This document shows positions 57,701 to 63,929 of a DNA stretch of 64,000 nucleotides, one piece after another. The stretch lies in assembly GCA_963556255.1 (NCBI GenBank), contig OY744614.1:33272832-33336831 (forward strand), written 5' to 3'. Within the stretch, counting starts at the first letter, position 1. Each line of letters opens with the position of its first letter. The stretch comes from Allolobophora icterica (taxonomy: Eukaryota > Annelida > Clitellata > Crassiclitellata > Lumbricidae). A model generated the notes under the pieces. The model searched no databases. It was not told the DNA's origin and was given only the letters and a program-made list of their open reading frames with translations. Both the position numbers and the translations under genes were made by a program.

Positions 57701-60700
57701 GACTCATAAGTGACTACAAGTCGGGAATCAAATTTTCCAGACTCTGCAACACAAGATCAACTACGTCATCAGTGACATCCAATCACTGCAAGATACTTAC
57801 ACCTTAAAGCGCACATTACCAGGAACTAGTAGGTGATGTTTGCCTCCTATGGGAGCCCGACATGACGTACATTTGCTCGTCTGATTCGGGTAGCCACACT
57901 GTCAGCAAACCATCAAAGAAGATAAGAGCAGATTACAGATAACACGTAAAGCGTTTTGAGTTAAGCCTGAAAGAAGCCGAAATATCTACTGCTGTGAGTG
58001 GGGTTAGTACAGGTTAAAGCAGAAACTGTTTAAAAGCGACACCACATGCAAGCTACGCAGCCTTACTTGGCAACCATGGCAGCATTGCCCTGATGCAATG
58101 CATAGTTCTGGCCTCCTACAGGAGCACCACACTGCAGACATTTTCCCAGAGCTACAGGTCGGCCACACTGGTGAACGAACACAAGACAGTAATTATACAT
58201 TAATAAAAATAAAAAAATAAAAAGGCACAACGAAAACAAAGTATGAAAATATGCAATGAAATGAAGATCAATTAGCAAGAACACTCACAACATCACCCAA
58301 ACATCCTCATCATCATAATCATCATCATCAACATTATTCTCACTTTTACCTCCAACAGTAAACACCATCATATATTAAAAATGTTAAGTTGATAACTCCA
58401 TGTTTAATCAGTCTAATATGGTACTACACCACTCAAAGTACACATATACCGCCTGTATGTCTGTATCTGATAGTTCATATTGGAATATACATTATTCCGT
58501 ACACATTTCTGAACGATAAATCGATGGAATGCAAAGCAACTGGCTGATGTTAAAACTAATTTTAACAAAACAAATACTGTAACATTTATAGGCCATTAAA
58601 AATATTTCCAAATAAATAAGAAACACTTTAAGAATCAATTATTTCATGTTCTCACTAAATCACATGAATGGTCATTTTTTTATCAATTAACTGAACAAAG
58701 AAATTGACCTGATCTCATCTAATAAGTACATATCTATGTATGTAAGTACGCATGTACCTATGTAAGTACATATGTATGTTGGCATGTATGTACGTGTGGT
58801 TTCCATGTCTTTCCACAAGCTGGTCCTCATGTCTGATATTCACTACCACCAGCTTTGAAAGACCTTTCTCTTATCTTATTTCATTTCAAAAACATCTGAA
58901 GTCTTATCCTTTACCAGCTACCCCACTTTTAAGGAGAATGCATCAATTAAAAGCTGATTAATTATAATAACAAATATGACCCAATCTAATTTAAATACTT
59001 CTGCAGAGCCACTGCTATAAAGCACTAGACGTTAATCGCTGTACACTGCTAAAGAGCTGCTAAACTACACGTACTTGGTAGACATGATTCTAAATTCCAG
59101 TGATAAATTGTTGGACAATTAACAGACTTACATTTCCGATGACATATGGATGGCCGTTGGGGCATTCTGAAACAACAAATTAAATGCCAAATGTAATGGA
59201 ATTTTTAGTGTTATCAACCCCTCACAATCATTGCATGTTATGCAATAAAAATATGATGTTGATGAGTTCTCTGCCCGAAGGCAGGTCCACTGGCTTTATG
59301 CCACCTGTGGATGAGATGAGGAAGGTGGTTACCCATTGCCTTCCTCACAGACAATTGTGGGTGAGCAACAAGGTCGCAACACAGTGGCTTGAGGTAGATT
59401 TGAACCTGCGACCTTCTTGTTACAAGGCACAGAACAAACAACTACACCACCACGTCCCTCTAATAAAAATATAAATACTAATATTAATAATACTTTAAAC
59501 CCTTTAATTGAAAATAACCTAGATAAACTTTAAGTCAGAGCTAGTTCTAAATATTAGAAAGGATTTCAGCAAATTACACGCAGTAATGATATCATGTAAG
59601 ACAAAGAAGTTTCATAGTTAGTCAATAAAATACAATACCTAAATGCATTCGTTAGGTGAATATAGGTCAATAAAATACAATACCTAAATGCATTCATTAA
59701 GTGAATATAAGTCAATAAAATACAATACCTAAATCGCATTCGTTAAGTGAATATACAGGTTAAACTAATTTTAGCACCTCAACTGGCAATAATTGTTTAA
59801 TAAGAAACTACCTGAAGGTGAAACAACACACCTAATGTGATTTCTTCTCCTGACGTTTAAACTAAAAAAAAATTCCCTTATAAACTTTAAAACATTGGAC
59901 TGAACTGCACGTACGGTAAAATGCAGGCGTTTCTCCAGCATTCGGGGCAATTGCTGCTCTGATGTCATCCATATCATCCTGTGGCATTGTTGGTAGGTAG
60001 GCATGCTAACCGAAAGAAAAAAAAACGAAACGTTTGCAATTTTCTTGAAAGGACAACATTTGTCAAGAATTGAAAACCTGCTGCGCCTTATAGTGATGTG
60101 AAAACATACTGACATGAATCACTAGACCTGGATTTTGAAATCTTCGTGTGCCATGTGACAATGACAACTGAAGTTACCTGCTTTATCTATCAGTATTGGG
60201 TGCTTGATAGTGTACTGGTGAGTGTGCTGGACTGTCGAACAAGAGGTCAGGGGTTCAAATGCCCGCCCGGGCAGAAGTTTGGTTCAAGATTTCTGCTCCA
60301 CCTACACCCTAATCAGATTCGGCTATAATGAGTACATTGATCGCACACTGTCCATGGGAAGATGAGATGCGAGGGAGAGGACTGACCACCCGTCCTCATA
60401 TGCCGAGGCTAAGAAAATAATGTCGCTAACACTTCATACCCAGGGCTAGCTTAAGGGACTGCCGATTGCGTTCTATGATACGGAAACTTGGTGCATAGTC
60501 TATTTACCTAACATCATGTCATTTATTTATTTATTATACTAGATGCCAATATATTTAATTTTTCGTAATAAATGAGGATATTGCTCTGACCTGCATGTTC
60601 TGAGGAGTCATGATGATGTCATGAAATGGCTTCTGAAGACTGTTTTGTTTGGAATTGGTCAGCAGGATCTTGAAGTGTATGAGGAGTTCGGTCAACGCGC

Positions 60701-63612
60701 TAGTCTGGTTTGGCCTAATCTGCATGCAACCTTTCATGTCGTTGCCAACAATTTCCATAGCCAGGTCCTGTAAAAAAATTGAAAATCGGCTAAACGGACA
60801 TGTTCAATTGGATTGATATAACACGTTTTGGCTGGTACGGGTGTAAGGTGCACCCTGCATTTCTGAACAGCGTTGTATCGTATTTACAGATTTATAAAGT
60901 GCCTCTCGCAGTACAACCTAATCAGAGGCGCTCCCAGTGTGAAGAAAAGTCTAAAGACAGCAAGAAGTAACAGCAATGCCCCTAGTTAGGATCCGAGAAC
61001 GAGTCATGGAAGGAAGTTCATTAAAGAGGAACAGAACAATAGATGTTTGGCATGGTGCTGAGCCATAGAAGTTCATAGAGGCCGTAGAAGTGTTACATCT
61101 GAATCCAACGTGCATAAAATGAAATCAATTCAGTTCTTAGTTTACTGGAATTAACAGAAAACAATAAAATACGATATTCATAATAACAAAACATAGACAC
61201 AAATTTTAGTAAACAAATATCCAGACCATTTTAAAACAGAATATCAAAACTTTGTATCACATTGTGGCTTCAGAAGGCATTATAAAATCACAATTACTAA
61301 GCATAAATAGATTAAGCTCAAAAATCATAATTTATTACCAGTACAATACTAAACTTTAGCTAAGCACTACTTTCAACTTAACAAAGAACATTAAATGCCT
61401 TCAGTTTAAAAATTAATTATATACAAATATTTTACCTTATTTTTGATGAATGGACTCTGAGTGCAGAAGTATATTAAACGTTGTAAAACCTAAAACAATT
61501 TTAAAAAGCAACACACAATTATAACATGCCCATTAAGCTATTAACAGACAACTAGTAAAGAAAACTGAATGTGCAATAAAAATTCTTTTGTAAACTAACT
61601 TCAGTTGAACAGTACAGTAATTGTTTACTTGAATAGCCTTGCTCACAAGATGTAATTGCTTGGTTTCAAATGAGAATTGATAAGTTACTTAATTTCAAAT
61701 AATAGTCTGCACCTTAAAAAGAAAGTCCATAAAAGCCTGGTGTGTTGTATAATTGTTCTTTCACAGGAACAACTTATCTCAGTTTCTTATGGTTGTAAAG
61801 GCATTCGCAATGCTGCAAACTTTTAAGCACTTACTCTAAAAATAGAATTTCATTATGCAAATGATTCCTTTGACAAACACGTCGCTAATTTTGAGAGCGA
61901 AATGAAAGCAATACCTCTGGCGTAGGTCTGCGCTGAGGATCTGCATGGATATTGGCAGCCGTTACTTCCCGATAGATTGCAAGCAATGTCAGGGATTCGA
62001 CAACCTCTGGACTTTCATTAATTGTCTGCAACCATACGACAAAATAATTTTTATACAACTATAGTGAACACCACTCAGCCAGACAGTACAAGGTAAGGCC
62101 AGGGTAGATAACCCAGATCGAAATGGTCACCCTATAAACAACAGTCCACGAAGCCCAGTCACAGGATTGCAAAGGTTTCAGTTCAAACAACCTTTACTTT
62201 CGAAACACAGCTGAAAGTCGATCTAAAAACTTCTCTATCGATATGTTATAACCAAGAAAAATCACGGTTACAAAATCATGCATCAGTCTGAAACCTAATA
62301 GAACAAATCATGGGTAGAGAGAAATAGTCCGCTGCTGCTGGTGTTTAGGATTTACTGCTATCACAACTAAATAAAATACAAAACTGAAAATAGCACACAA
62401 TAAAACAACTGATATTTTTGTGGCTATGAAAACCAACCTTCAGAGCATCTTCCAGTGATTCAAGGCCCTTTCCAAGGACAATCTCAGCTATCAATTCCCT
62501 GAGCTTTGCGTAGTTGTCACCACACACAACAAACCGGTCTGGAACCGCATCATTCTAAAAACCAAAACAGACAGATCAGAAAAATAATTTACGATTCCAA
62601 GAGAAACTAAACTGGAAAAATCTCACAATGTTTAACAATTTAATGACAAGCCGCTTTGGTTTCCCAGTCACTTTTAGTACACATTCATCGTTAAAGTGTT
62701 AAAACTCTGCTAAACTAATTACACTGACTGATTACACTGATTGTAACTAATAGTAACTAATCATTCTGCTTCTAATCATACTAATCCCTTAACGATGAGA
62801 GGGATTAGTTTTCCATACATTTTAGTACACACTCGTCATTAAAGTGTTAAAGACTGTCCTATTTGAACAGTCTTCCACAGAAAATCCACTTCCACAAACA
62901 GCTCAAGACGATTTCAATGACATCGTAACAAAGCCTAGCCATTGTATTGTATTGTAATCTATTGTATTCGGATATTTATAAAGTGCTTCTAGTGGGAGGG
63001 CCATTCAGAAGCGCTCCCAGTGCGAGAGACCCCAAGAGAAAAAGCAAGTTTTAAGAAAGGTAAAAGAGGAAGAGACGTTACCTGAGAGAATAGAAGAACG
63101 AAAGAACGGAGGAAGCTCATTCCAAAGAGCAGGGCCAATGGAAGCAAAAGACCTAGATAGAGCCAGTGAAGTCCTGACACGAGGAACGAGGAGGTCCAAA
63201 CGGTCAGAGGAACGAAGAGGACGAAGAGAAACAGCAGGGTGAGGGCGATGAATTAAATCACATAAATATTTCGGAGCGAAACCAAGTTGATGAGCCTTAG
63301 TGACAAGGATGAGGACCTTGAATTGGATTACAAGGGTGCCTTACACCCAACTCGTTTTGGTAGTTGAATTGCTGTACAGTTTTCTTCAGTCCAAAGTTCA
63401 TACCCCAGCTTCAAGAAATGTTAACAATGATTGTTTGTAACAGCAATAGAAACAAACATAAGAAATAAAACATGGCAAAATTTTAATGCTCAGTACTTGC
63501 CTGATTTTCCTGGGCTTCTTTTGGTATGACCCAGCTCAAGTTCCTAAGTTCAGAAATCGACTTCAGCGCATCCATTCCAAATTGTCGGGTAAGCTGACGC
63601 ATGAGATAGACT
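41765..63612 (-). CDS. RNF213: RNF213 (mysterin)-like giant E3 ubiquitin ligase, C-terminal 22 exons
   Basis: This is a cytosolic AAA+/E3 ligase. In vertebrates it ubiquitylates proteins and bacterial lipopolysaccharide and acts in antimicrobial defence and lipid-droplet control. The 22 exons join to 940 residues plus stop with no phase conflict. Diagnostic features are LPTMPQDDM leading into the RZ zinc finger (QCPNGHPYVIGN, CGRP, KCLQCGAPVGG), TRTGHVLGQPQRR after it, then the long helical C-terminal region (SVALIYYLQELQ; LILANCNYSLEVGKG; RFIRGRPRLGIG; IGGDPEM; KLKHVESLW) ending FPEEIKAKHC...W, which matches the human C-terminus as I recall it. The zinc ligands follow C-x3-H-x15-C-x2-C. The AAA+ and RING parts must lie beyond position 64000. 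Human RNF213 is about 5200 residues, so about one fifth is seen. An alternative exon exists for half of the RZ finger. Confidence 0.95.
42237..42300. repeat. (GAT)n microsatellite
   Basis: Pure GAT array in the last RNF213 intron. An (ATT)n array follows at 42678-42812. A LINE-like remnant (CAGCCTTCCACGCCCTAGGG; also at 46900 and 50690) lies between them. Confidence 0.9.
42678..42812. repeat. (ATT)n microsatellite
   Basis: Interrupted ATT array following TTGTCAATAAACGATATT, the tail of a short retroelement also seen at 50640-50850. Confidence 0.9.
42980..43170 (-). CDS. RNF213: RNF213-like exon 21
   Basis: DAFENVDEKYREPVPDDLKP, KLRLGFQHIQMDSFLILLYE and CIIFNITIKQNVNAEDYADN, ending SDY. Acceptor TGTGTTCGCAG, donor CC|GTAAGT, phase 0 in and 2 out. 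Confidence 0.95.
43258..43410. repeat. ~26-bp tandem repeat in RNF213 intron
   Basis: ATAACCTCTGAGGGGTTTCC-type units, about six diverged copies, starting 88 bp upstream of exon 21. Confidence 0.85.
43910..43996 (-). CDS. RNF213: RNF213-like exon 20
   Basis: LETCKLKHVESLWLLLSYLR then ARMQATYGQ. Acceptor TTTCTGTTCCAG, donor CAG|GTAAGG, phases 0-0. Confidence 0.95.
44590..44790 (-). CDS. RNF213: RNF213-like exon 19
   Basis: EPLPSQAEMERELKHRLTDV, TDLLASLNIAVGFLVSIGGD and PEMNILRFMSDTLKMKQPQI, ending AAMASYT. GFLxxxGGDP is diagnostic. Acceptor GGTTGAAG, donor ACC|GTATTT, phases 0-0. An acceptor 18 nt further in is possible. Confidence 0.93.
44889..44958. mobile_element. Fold-back element, copy 2
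   Basis: TTAACACCTCAACGATGAG ... TTGTCGTTAAGTGTTAA with core TTTCCCAGTCACTTTCAGTA. Confidence 0.8.
45470..45845 (-). mobile_element. LINE 3' remnant in RNF213 intron
   Basis: The + strand has AGAAATTTAGGAGATTT-like reverse tail sequence near 45475, then a long decayed coding remnant ending with GACCATTCCAAAGAGCTGGT (reverse complement of the WN-LP coding end). Confidence 0.6.
45872..45949 (-). CDS. RNF213: RNF213-like exon 18
   Basis: RMEFILYREDFTNAAIFSQL then RSRIPQ. Acceptor TTTCTGTAG, donor CAG|GTAGAT, phases 0-0. Confidence 0.92.
47006..47213 (-). CDS. RNF213: RNF213-like exon 17
   Basis: LKTRVDIYDASYAHFIAYHQ, VHDLQPIILANCNYSLEVGK and MEKQITERFIRGRPRLGIG. The LILxNC.Y..E.G+ and RF+.G+PRL motifs match RNF213. 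Acceptor TGTTGCAG, donor GGA|GTAAGT, phase 2 in and 0 out. Confidence 0.96.
47269..47445 (+). mobile_element. tRNA-derived SINE with (TTGTA)n tail
   Basis: GGGACGCGGTGGTGTAGTGG (A box), CCGGAGGGTCACAGGTTCGA (B box), ACCTCAAGCCGCTGCC body, ending ATTGTATTGTATT. Not a functional tRNA. Confidence 0.88.
47704..47884 (-). CDS. RNF213: RNF213-like exon 16
   Basis: FSGYTIPMDYTQEPVNENSR, then LAMLLPSLRGWGLCSVALIY and YLQELQNNFLENYSKERKE. RGxGLCxxAL is conserved. Acceptor TTCTTCTTGTAG, donor AAAC|GTAAAA, phase 1 in and 2 out. Confidence 0.95.
48038..48221. mobile_element. hAT-type MITE, G-rich family (copy 3)
   Basis: A 184-bp element, closely similar to 4294-4480, with flanking TCTATATC / TCTGTATC (8 bp, one mismatch). 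Confidence 0.85.
48914..49113 (+). mobile_element. MITE M1 copy in RNF213 intron
   Basis: CATAGGCAAAAATTGTGG ... CCCAGAGGTCGCAGTCTCCG ... TTTTTAGACCAAATTTATGC. More diverged than the CNG-intron copies. Confidence 0.8.
49254..49340 (-). CDS. RNF213: RNF213-like exon 15
   Basis: NQRQELRNLILNDFALAWDC then VRPSLANY. Acceptor TTATTGTAG, donor TATG|GTAAAT, phases 1-1. Confidence 0.93.
49853..49994 (-). CDS. RNF213: RNF213-like exon 14
   Basis: EHQLRAIRLLPNIIRLHRLL then LQRLNRCLDSSDATALTIGT and FLEDLQD. Acceptor GATGCTTAG, donor GATG|GTTTGT, phase 0 in and 1 out. Confidence 0.94.
50130..50358 (-). mobile_element. tRNA-derived SINE with LINE-like tail
   Basis: The minus strand starts GGGCGTGGTGGCTCAGTGGT (A box) and GGTTGCAGGTTCGATCCC (B box). 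The body runs through CTTGGGCAAGTCCTTCAC, and the tail GGGAGCGCCTCTGAGTAGT ... GTGCTATAGAAATATCCGG closely follows the LINE-A 3' end. Confidence 0.88.
50851..51071 (-). CDS. RNF213: RNF213-like exon 13
   Basis: GNNPLLRTVFEVDIPTAPTN, then EEPSLWRYRSHISLEHLTLA and TYPILQLFLKD. Aligns with the VPILWHFLQ segment of human RNF213. Acceptor TTATTTTACAG, donor GAT|GTAATA, phase 1 in and 0 out. Confidence 0.94.
51474..51531 (-). CDS. RNF213: RNF213-like exon 12
   Basis: GLNARVQEANNRMVNDERL. Acceptor TTCTTGCAG, donor CTGG|GTTGGT, phase 0 in and 1 out. Confidence 0.92.
51606..51780 (-). mobile_element. LINE-A 3' end, third copy
   Basis: (TTGTA)n followed by TTTATAAAGCACTTCTAGCA and AAGCGCTCCCAGTGCGAGAG on +. 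Same family as 29056 and 62945. Confidence 0.85.
52051..52148 (-). CDS. RNF213: RNF213-like exon 11
   Basis: AGLAKSMQLQTKPSRVQWED then IYVNTYITPMLN. Acceptor TTTTGTAG, donor AAT|GTGAGT, phase 1 in and 0 out. Confidence 0.92.
52346..52416. mobile_element. Fold-back element, copy 3
   Basis: TTAACCCTTTAACGATGAG ... GCTCATCGTTAAAGGACTAA with the TTAGTTTTTCCATACGTTTT core variant. Confidence 0.8.
52550..52845. mobile_element. hAT-type MITE (CAGTGCTTCTTAAAC ends)
   Basis: A 296-bp element with degraded inverted ends (CAGTGCTTCTTAAAC vs CTTTAAGAACCGCTT) and a perfect 8-bp duplication CTCTAGAT (52542-52549 and 52846-52853). Internal CGGACCGGYRC blocks are inverted. Confidence 0.85.
52958..53132 (-). 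CDS. RNF213: RNF213-like exon 10
   Basis: AVSPAIFPPVQPHEVSKFFL, then DLETIHSATGHSEDDVIIF and MHILIDAMLHNEQF. Acceptor TGTTAACAG, donor TTTG|GTCAGC, phase 0 in and 1 out. Confidence 0.93.
53881..54028 (-). CDS. RNF213: RNF213-like exon 9
   Basis: ADTTRTGHVLGQPQRRAPIP then MSPASTAILRMLLHMSMYLS ... LENPQ. The TGHVLGxPQRR block is diagnostic. Acceptor TGTGACTACAG, donor CAG|GTAAAT, phase 2 in and 0 out. Confidence 0.95.
54110..54580 (-). mobile_element. LINE 3' remnant with internal 23-24-bp minisatellite
   Basis: At 54170-54320 the minus strand gives FSGTGPAAWNGLPEGVRH-like and KTYLVKQ pieces typical of a non-LTR C-terminus. At 54385-54530 the unit AGTCTGATATGTAGTCTGGT repeats about six times. 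In the minus frame the repeat reads as LLPDYISDFYQTTYQTSTRL. Confidence 0.7.
54895..55091 (+). mobile_element. LINE 3' end
   Basis: The + strand gives LFLHWSCSLESTSPL and FRCFKTAFYSLDI, then GGGAGCGCCTCTGACTAGTG and GGGCGCTTTATAAATGCTAG. It is a truncated LINE whose tail took the hAT insertion. Confidence 0.65.
55100..56389. mobile_element. hAT-type element (CAGTGGTTTTCAACC ends)
   Basis: A 1290-bp element with inverted ends CAGTGGTTTTCAACC ... GGTTGAAAACCACTG and a perfect 8-bp duplication CACTAGAC (55092-55099 and 56390-56397). Subterminal GCGGAACCCC(G/T)GG repeats are present. These ends resemble hAT-Charlie/Tip100 type termini. Open frames inside (to 99 codons) show no transposase motif. 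It inserted into the tail of the LINE at 54895. Confidence 0.93.
57136..57205. mobile_element. Fold-back element, copy 4 (best preserved)
   Basis: TTAACACTTTAACGATGAG ... ATCACCGTTAAAGTGTTAA: 19-nt arms matching at 17 positions, core TTTCCTAGTCACTTTTAGTA, bounded by TTAA on both sides. Confidence 0.9.
57238..57477. repeat. 13-bp satellite (AAATATGAAAGCA), ~18 copies
   Basis: Near-perfect 13-bp units with GAAAGC/GAACGC/GAAAGT/GAATGC variants. Phe/Ser/Tyr frames on the minus strand are artefacts. Confidence 0.97.
57486..57594 (-). pseudogene. Possible stray exon copy (ELKHR)
   Basis: After a good acceptor (TTGCTCTGTAG) the frame reads VLPVHELKHRCEIVSRVEAF then LQLLICGKMTQRF. It resembles exon 19 (LPSQAEMERELKHRLTDVTD) over about 20 residues. 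The phase does not fit exons 8A/8B or 9 and no donor is evident before the satellite. A decayed duplicate exon is one reading; chance is another. Confidence 0.3.
57801..57898 (-). CDS. RNF213: RNF213-like exon 8B: RZ finger second half, alternative B
   Basis: Encodes CGYPNQTSKCTSCRAPIGGK then HHLLVPGNVRFK plus two bases. It has the same cysteine spacing and APIGG turn as exon 8A but differs at most other residues. Acceptor TTTGCTGACAG, donor GGT|GTAAGT, phase 0 in and 2 out, also in frame with exon 9 (V-ADTTRTGHVLG). Spliced after 8A it gives a stop, so it reads as a mutually exclusive alternative. Confidence 0.88.
58067..58167 (-). CDS. RNF213: RNF213-like exon 8A: RZ finger second half, alternative A
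   Basis: Encodes CGRPVALGKCLQCGAPVGGQ then NYALHQGNAAMVA plus two bases. It carries the remaining zinc ligands KCLQC and the APxGG turn. Acceptor GTTCACCAG, donor AA|GTAAGG, phase 0 in and 2 out. It joins in frame to exon 9 (N-ADTTRTGHVLG). Confidence 0.95.
59132..59166 (-). CDS. RNF213: RNF213-like exon 7: RZ finger first half (35-nt micro-exon)
   Basis: Completes Q then CPNGHPYVIGN, supplying the zinc ligands Cys and His of CPNGH. Acceptor TTGTTTCAG, donor AAT|GTAAGT, phase 1 in and 0 out. Confidence 0.95.
59265..59460 (-). mobile_element. tRNA-derived SINE
   Basis: The minus strand reads GGGACGTGGTGGTGTAGTTG, then GCCTTGTAACAAGAAGGTCG and CAGGTTCAAATCTACCTC. A and B boxes are present but the acceptor stem is not. 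Related to the copies at 47269 and 50130. Confidence 0.8.
59618..59762. repeat. ~45-bp tandem repeat, three copies
   Basis: GTCAATAAAATACAATACCT with AAATGCATTCGTTAAGTGAAT, three units, in an intron. Confidence 0.9.
59915..60005 (-). CDS. RNF213: RNF213-like exon 6
   Basis: HAYLPTMPQDDMDDIRAAIA then PNAGETPAFY. LPTMPxD is the conserved lead into the RZ finger. Acceptor TTCGGTTAG, donor TACC|GTACGT, phase 0 in and 1 out. Confidence 0.94.
60195..60440 (+). mobile_element. tRNA-derived SINE
   Basis: The head TGAGTGTGCTGGACTGTCGA with GGTTCAAATGCCCGCCCGGG, the body CACACTGTCCATGGGAAGA and GAGGACTGACCACCCG, and the end ATGCCGAGGCTAAGAAAATA match the 36370 copy in inverted orientation. Confidence 0.7.
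60591..60767 (-). CDS. RNF213: RNF213-like exon 5
   Basis: DLAMEIVGNDMKGCMQIRPN then QTSALTELLIHFKILL ... PFHDIIMTPQNMQ. Acceptor TTTTTTTACAG, donor CAG|GTCAGA, phases 0-0. Confidence 0.94.
60860..61095 (-). mobile_element. LINE 3' end in RNF213 intron
   Basis: The + strand shows TTTATAAAGTGCCTCTCGCA, then AATCAGAGGCGCTCCCAGTG and a decayed purine-rich coding remnant with CATGGAAGGAAGTTCATTA. It is a minus-strand truncated LINE. Confidence 0.65.
61436..61489 (-). CDS. RNF213: RNF213-like exon 4
   Basis: VLQRLIYFCTQSPFIKNK (18 codons). Acceptor TTTTAG, donor AAG|GTAAAA, phases 0-0. Confidence 0.88.
61915..62025 (-). CDS. RNF213: RNF213-like exon 3
   Basis: TINESPEVVESLTLLAIYRE then VTAANIHADPQRRPTPE. 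Acceptor GGTTGCAG, donor GAG|GTATTG, phases 0-0. Confidence 0.92.
62438..62554 (-). CDS. RNF213: RNF213-like exon 2
   Basis: NDAVPDRFVVCGDNYAKLRE then LIAEIVLGKGLESLEDALK. Acceptor TTTTAG, donor AAG|GTTGGT, phases 0-0. Confidence 0.92.
62632..62702. mobile_element. Fold-back element, copy 5
   Basis: TTAACAATTTAATGACAAG ... ATTCATCGTTAAAGTGTTAA with the TTTCCCAGTCACTTTTAGTA core. Confidence 0.8.
62783..62850. mobile_element. Fold-back element, copy 6
   Basis: TAATCCCTTAACGATGAG ... ACTCGTCATTAAAGTGTTAA. It carries the GGGATTAGTTTTCCATACAT core variant also seen in copy 3. Confidence 0.75.
62945..63320 (-). mobile_element. LINE-A 3' end in RNF213 intron
   Basis: The minus strand encodes LVPRVRTSLALSRSFASIGP then ALWNELPPFFRSSILSGN, and ends GCACTTTATAAATATCCGAATACAAT with an ATACA tail. 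Nearly identical to 29056-29278, so the family was recently active. Confidence 0.9.
63501..63612 (-). CDS. RNF213: RNF213-like exon 1 of window
   Basis: Encodes VYLMRQLTRQFGMDALKSI...SWVIPKEAQENQ, part of the region between RING and RZ finger. Acceptor TTATCTAG. The donor is CAG|GCAAGT, a GC donor. The nearby GT (3 nt downstream) would join out of phase to a stop. Confidence 0.85.
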
Positions 63613-63929
63613 CTAGATAATCACAAATTCACCCGCTTTTTAGACTCTCAATACATACTCTTAGGGGTCATCCATTAAGGAAATCCACGAACAGGGAGGA
63701 GAGGGGTCATCCAAATGTGGGTATATGCAGATAAGAAGGTTGGGGGTATGCCGAATGTGAATGTTCATATCTAAACAACTCATGCCTAATGTATTTACAT
63801 GCTTTTTCCTGACTAGTTCTTTTCGTTCACTAGGCTTCAAACTCAACAAAATCTATGCCAAGGTCAAAGACACAACTGTCCAGCAATACACTGATGACAC
63901 TCAACCTATGTCACTCTCACTGCAACAAA

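Noticed and set aside
57801..58067. Serial inclusion of exons 8A and 8B as two full RZ fingers
   Set aside because: Joining 8A to 8B shifts the frame and reaches TAG inside 8B; each exon also lacks its own CPNGH half.
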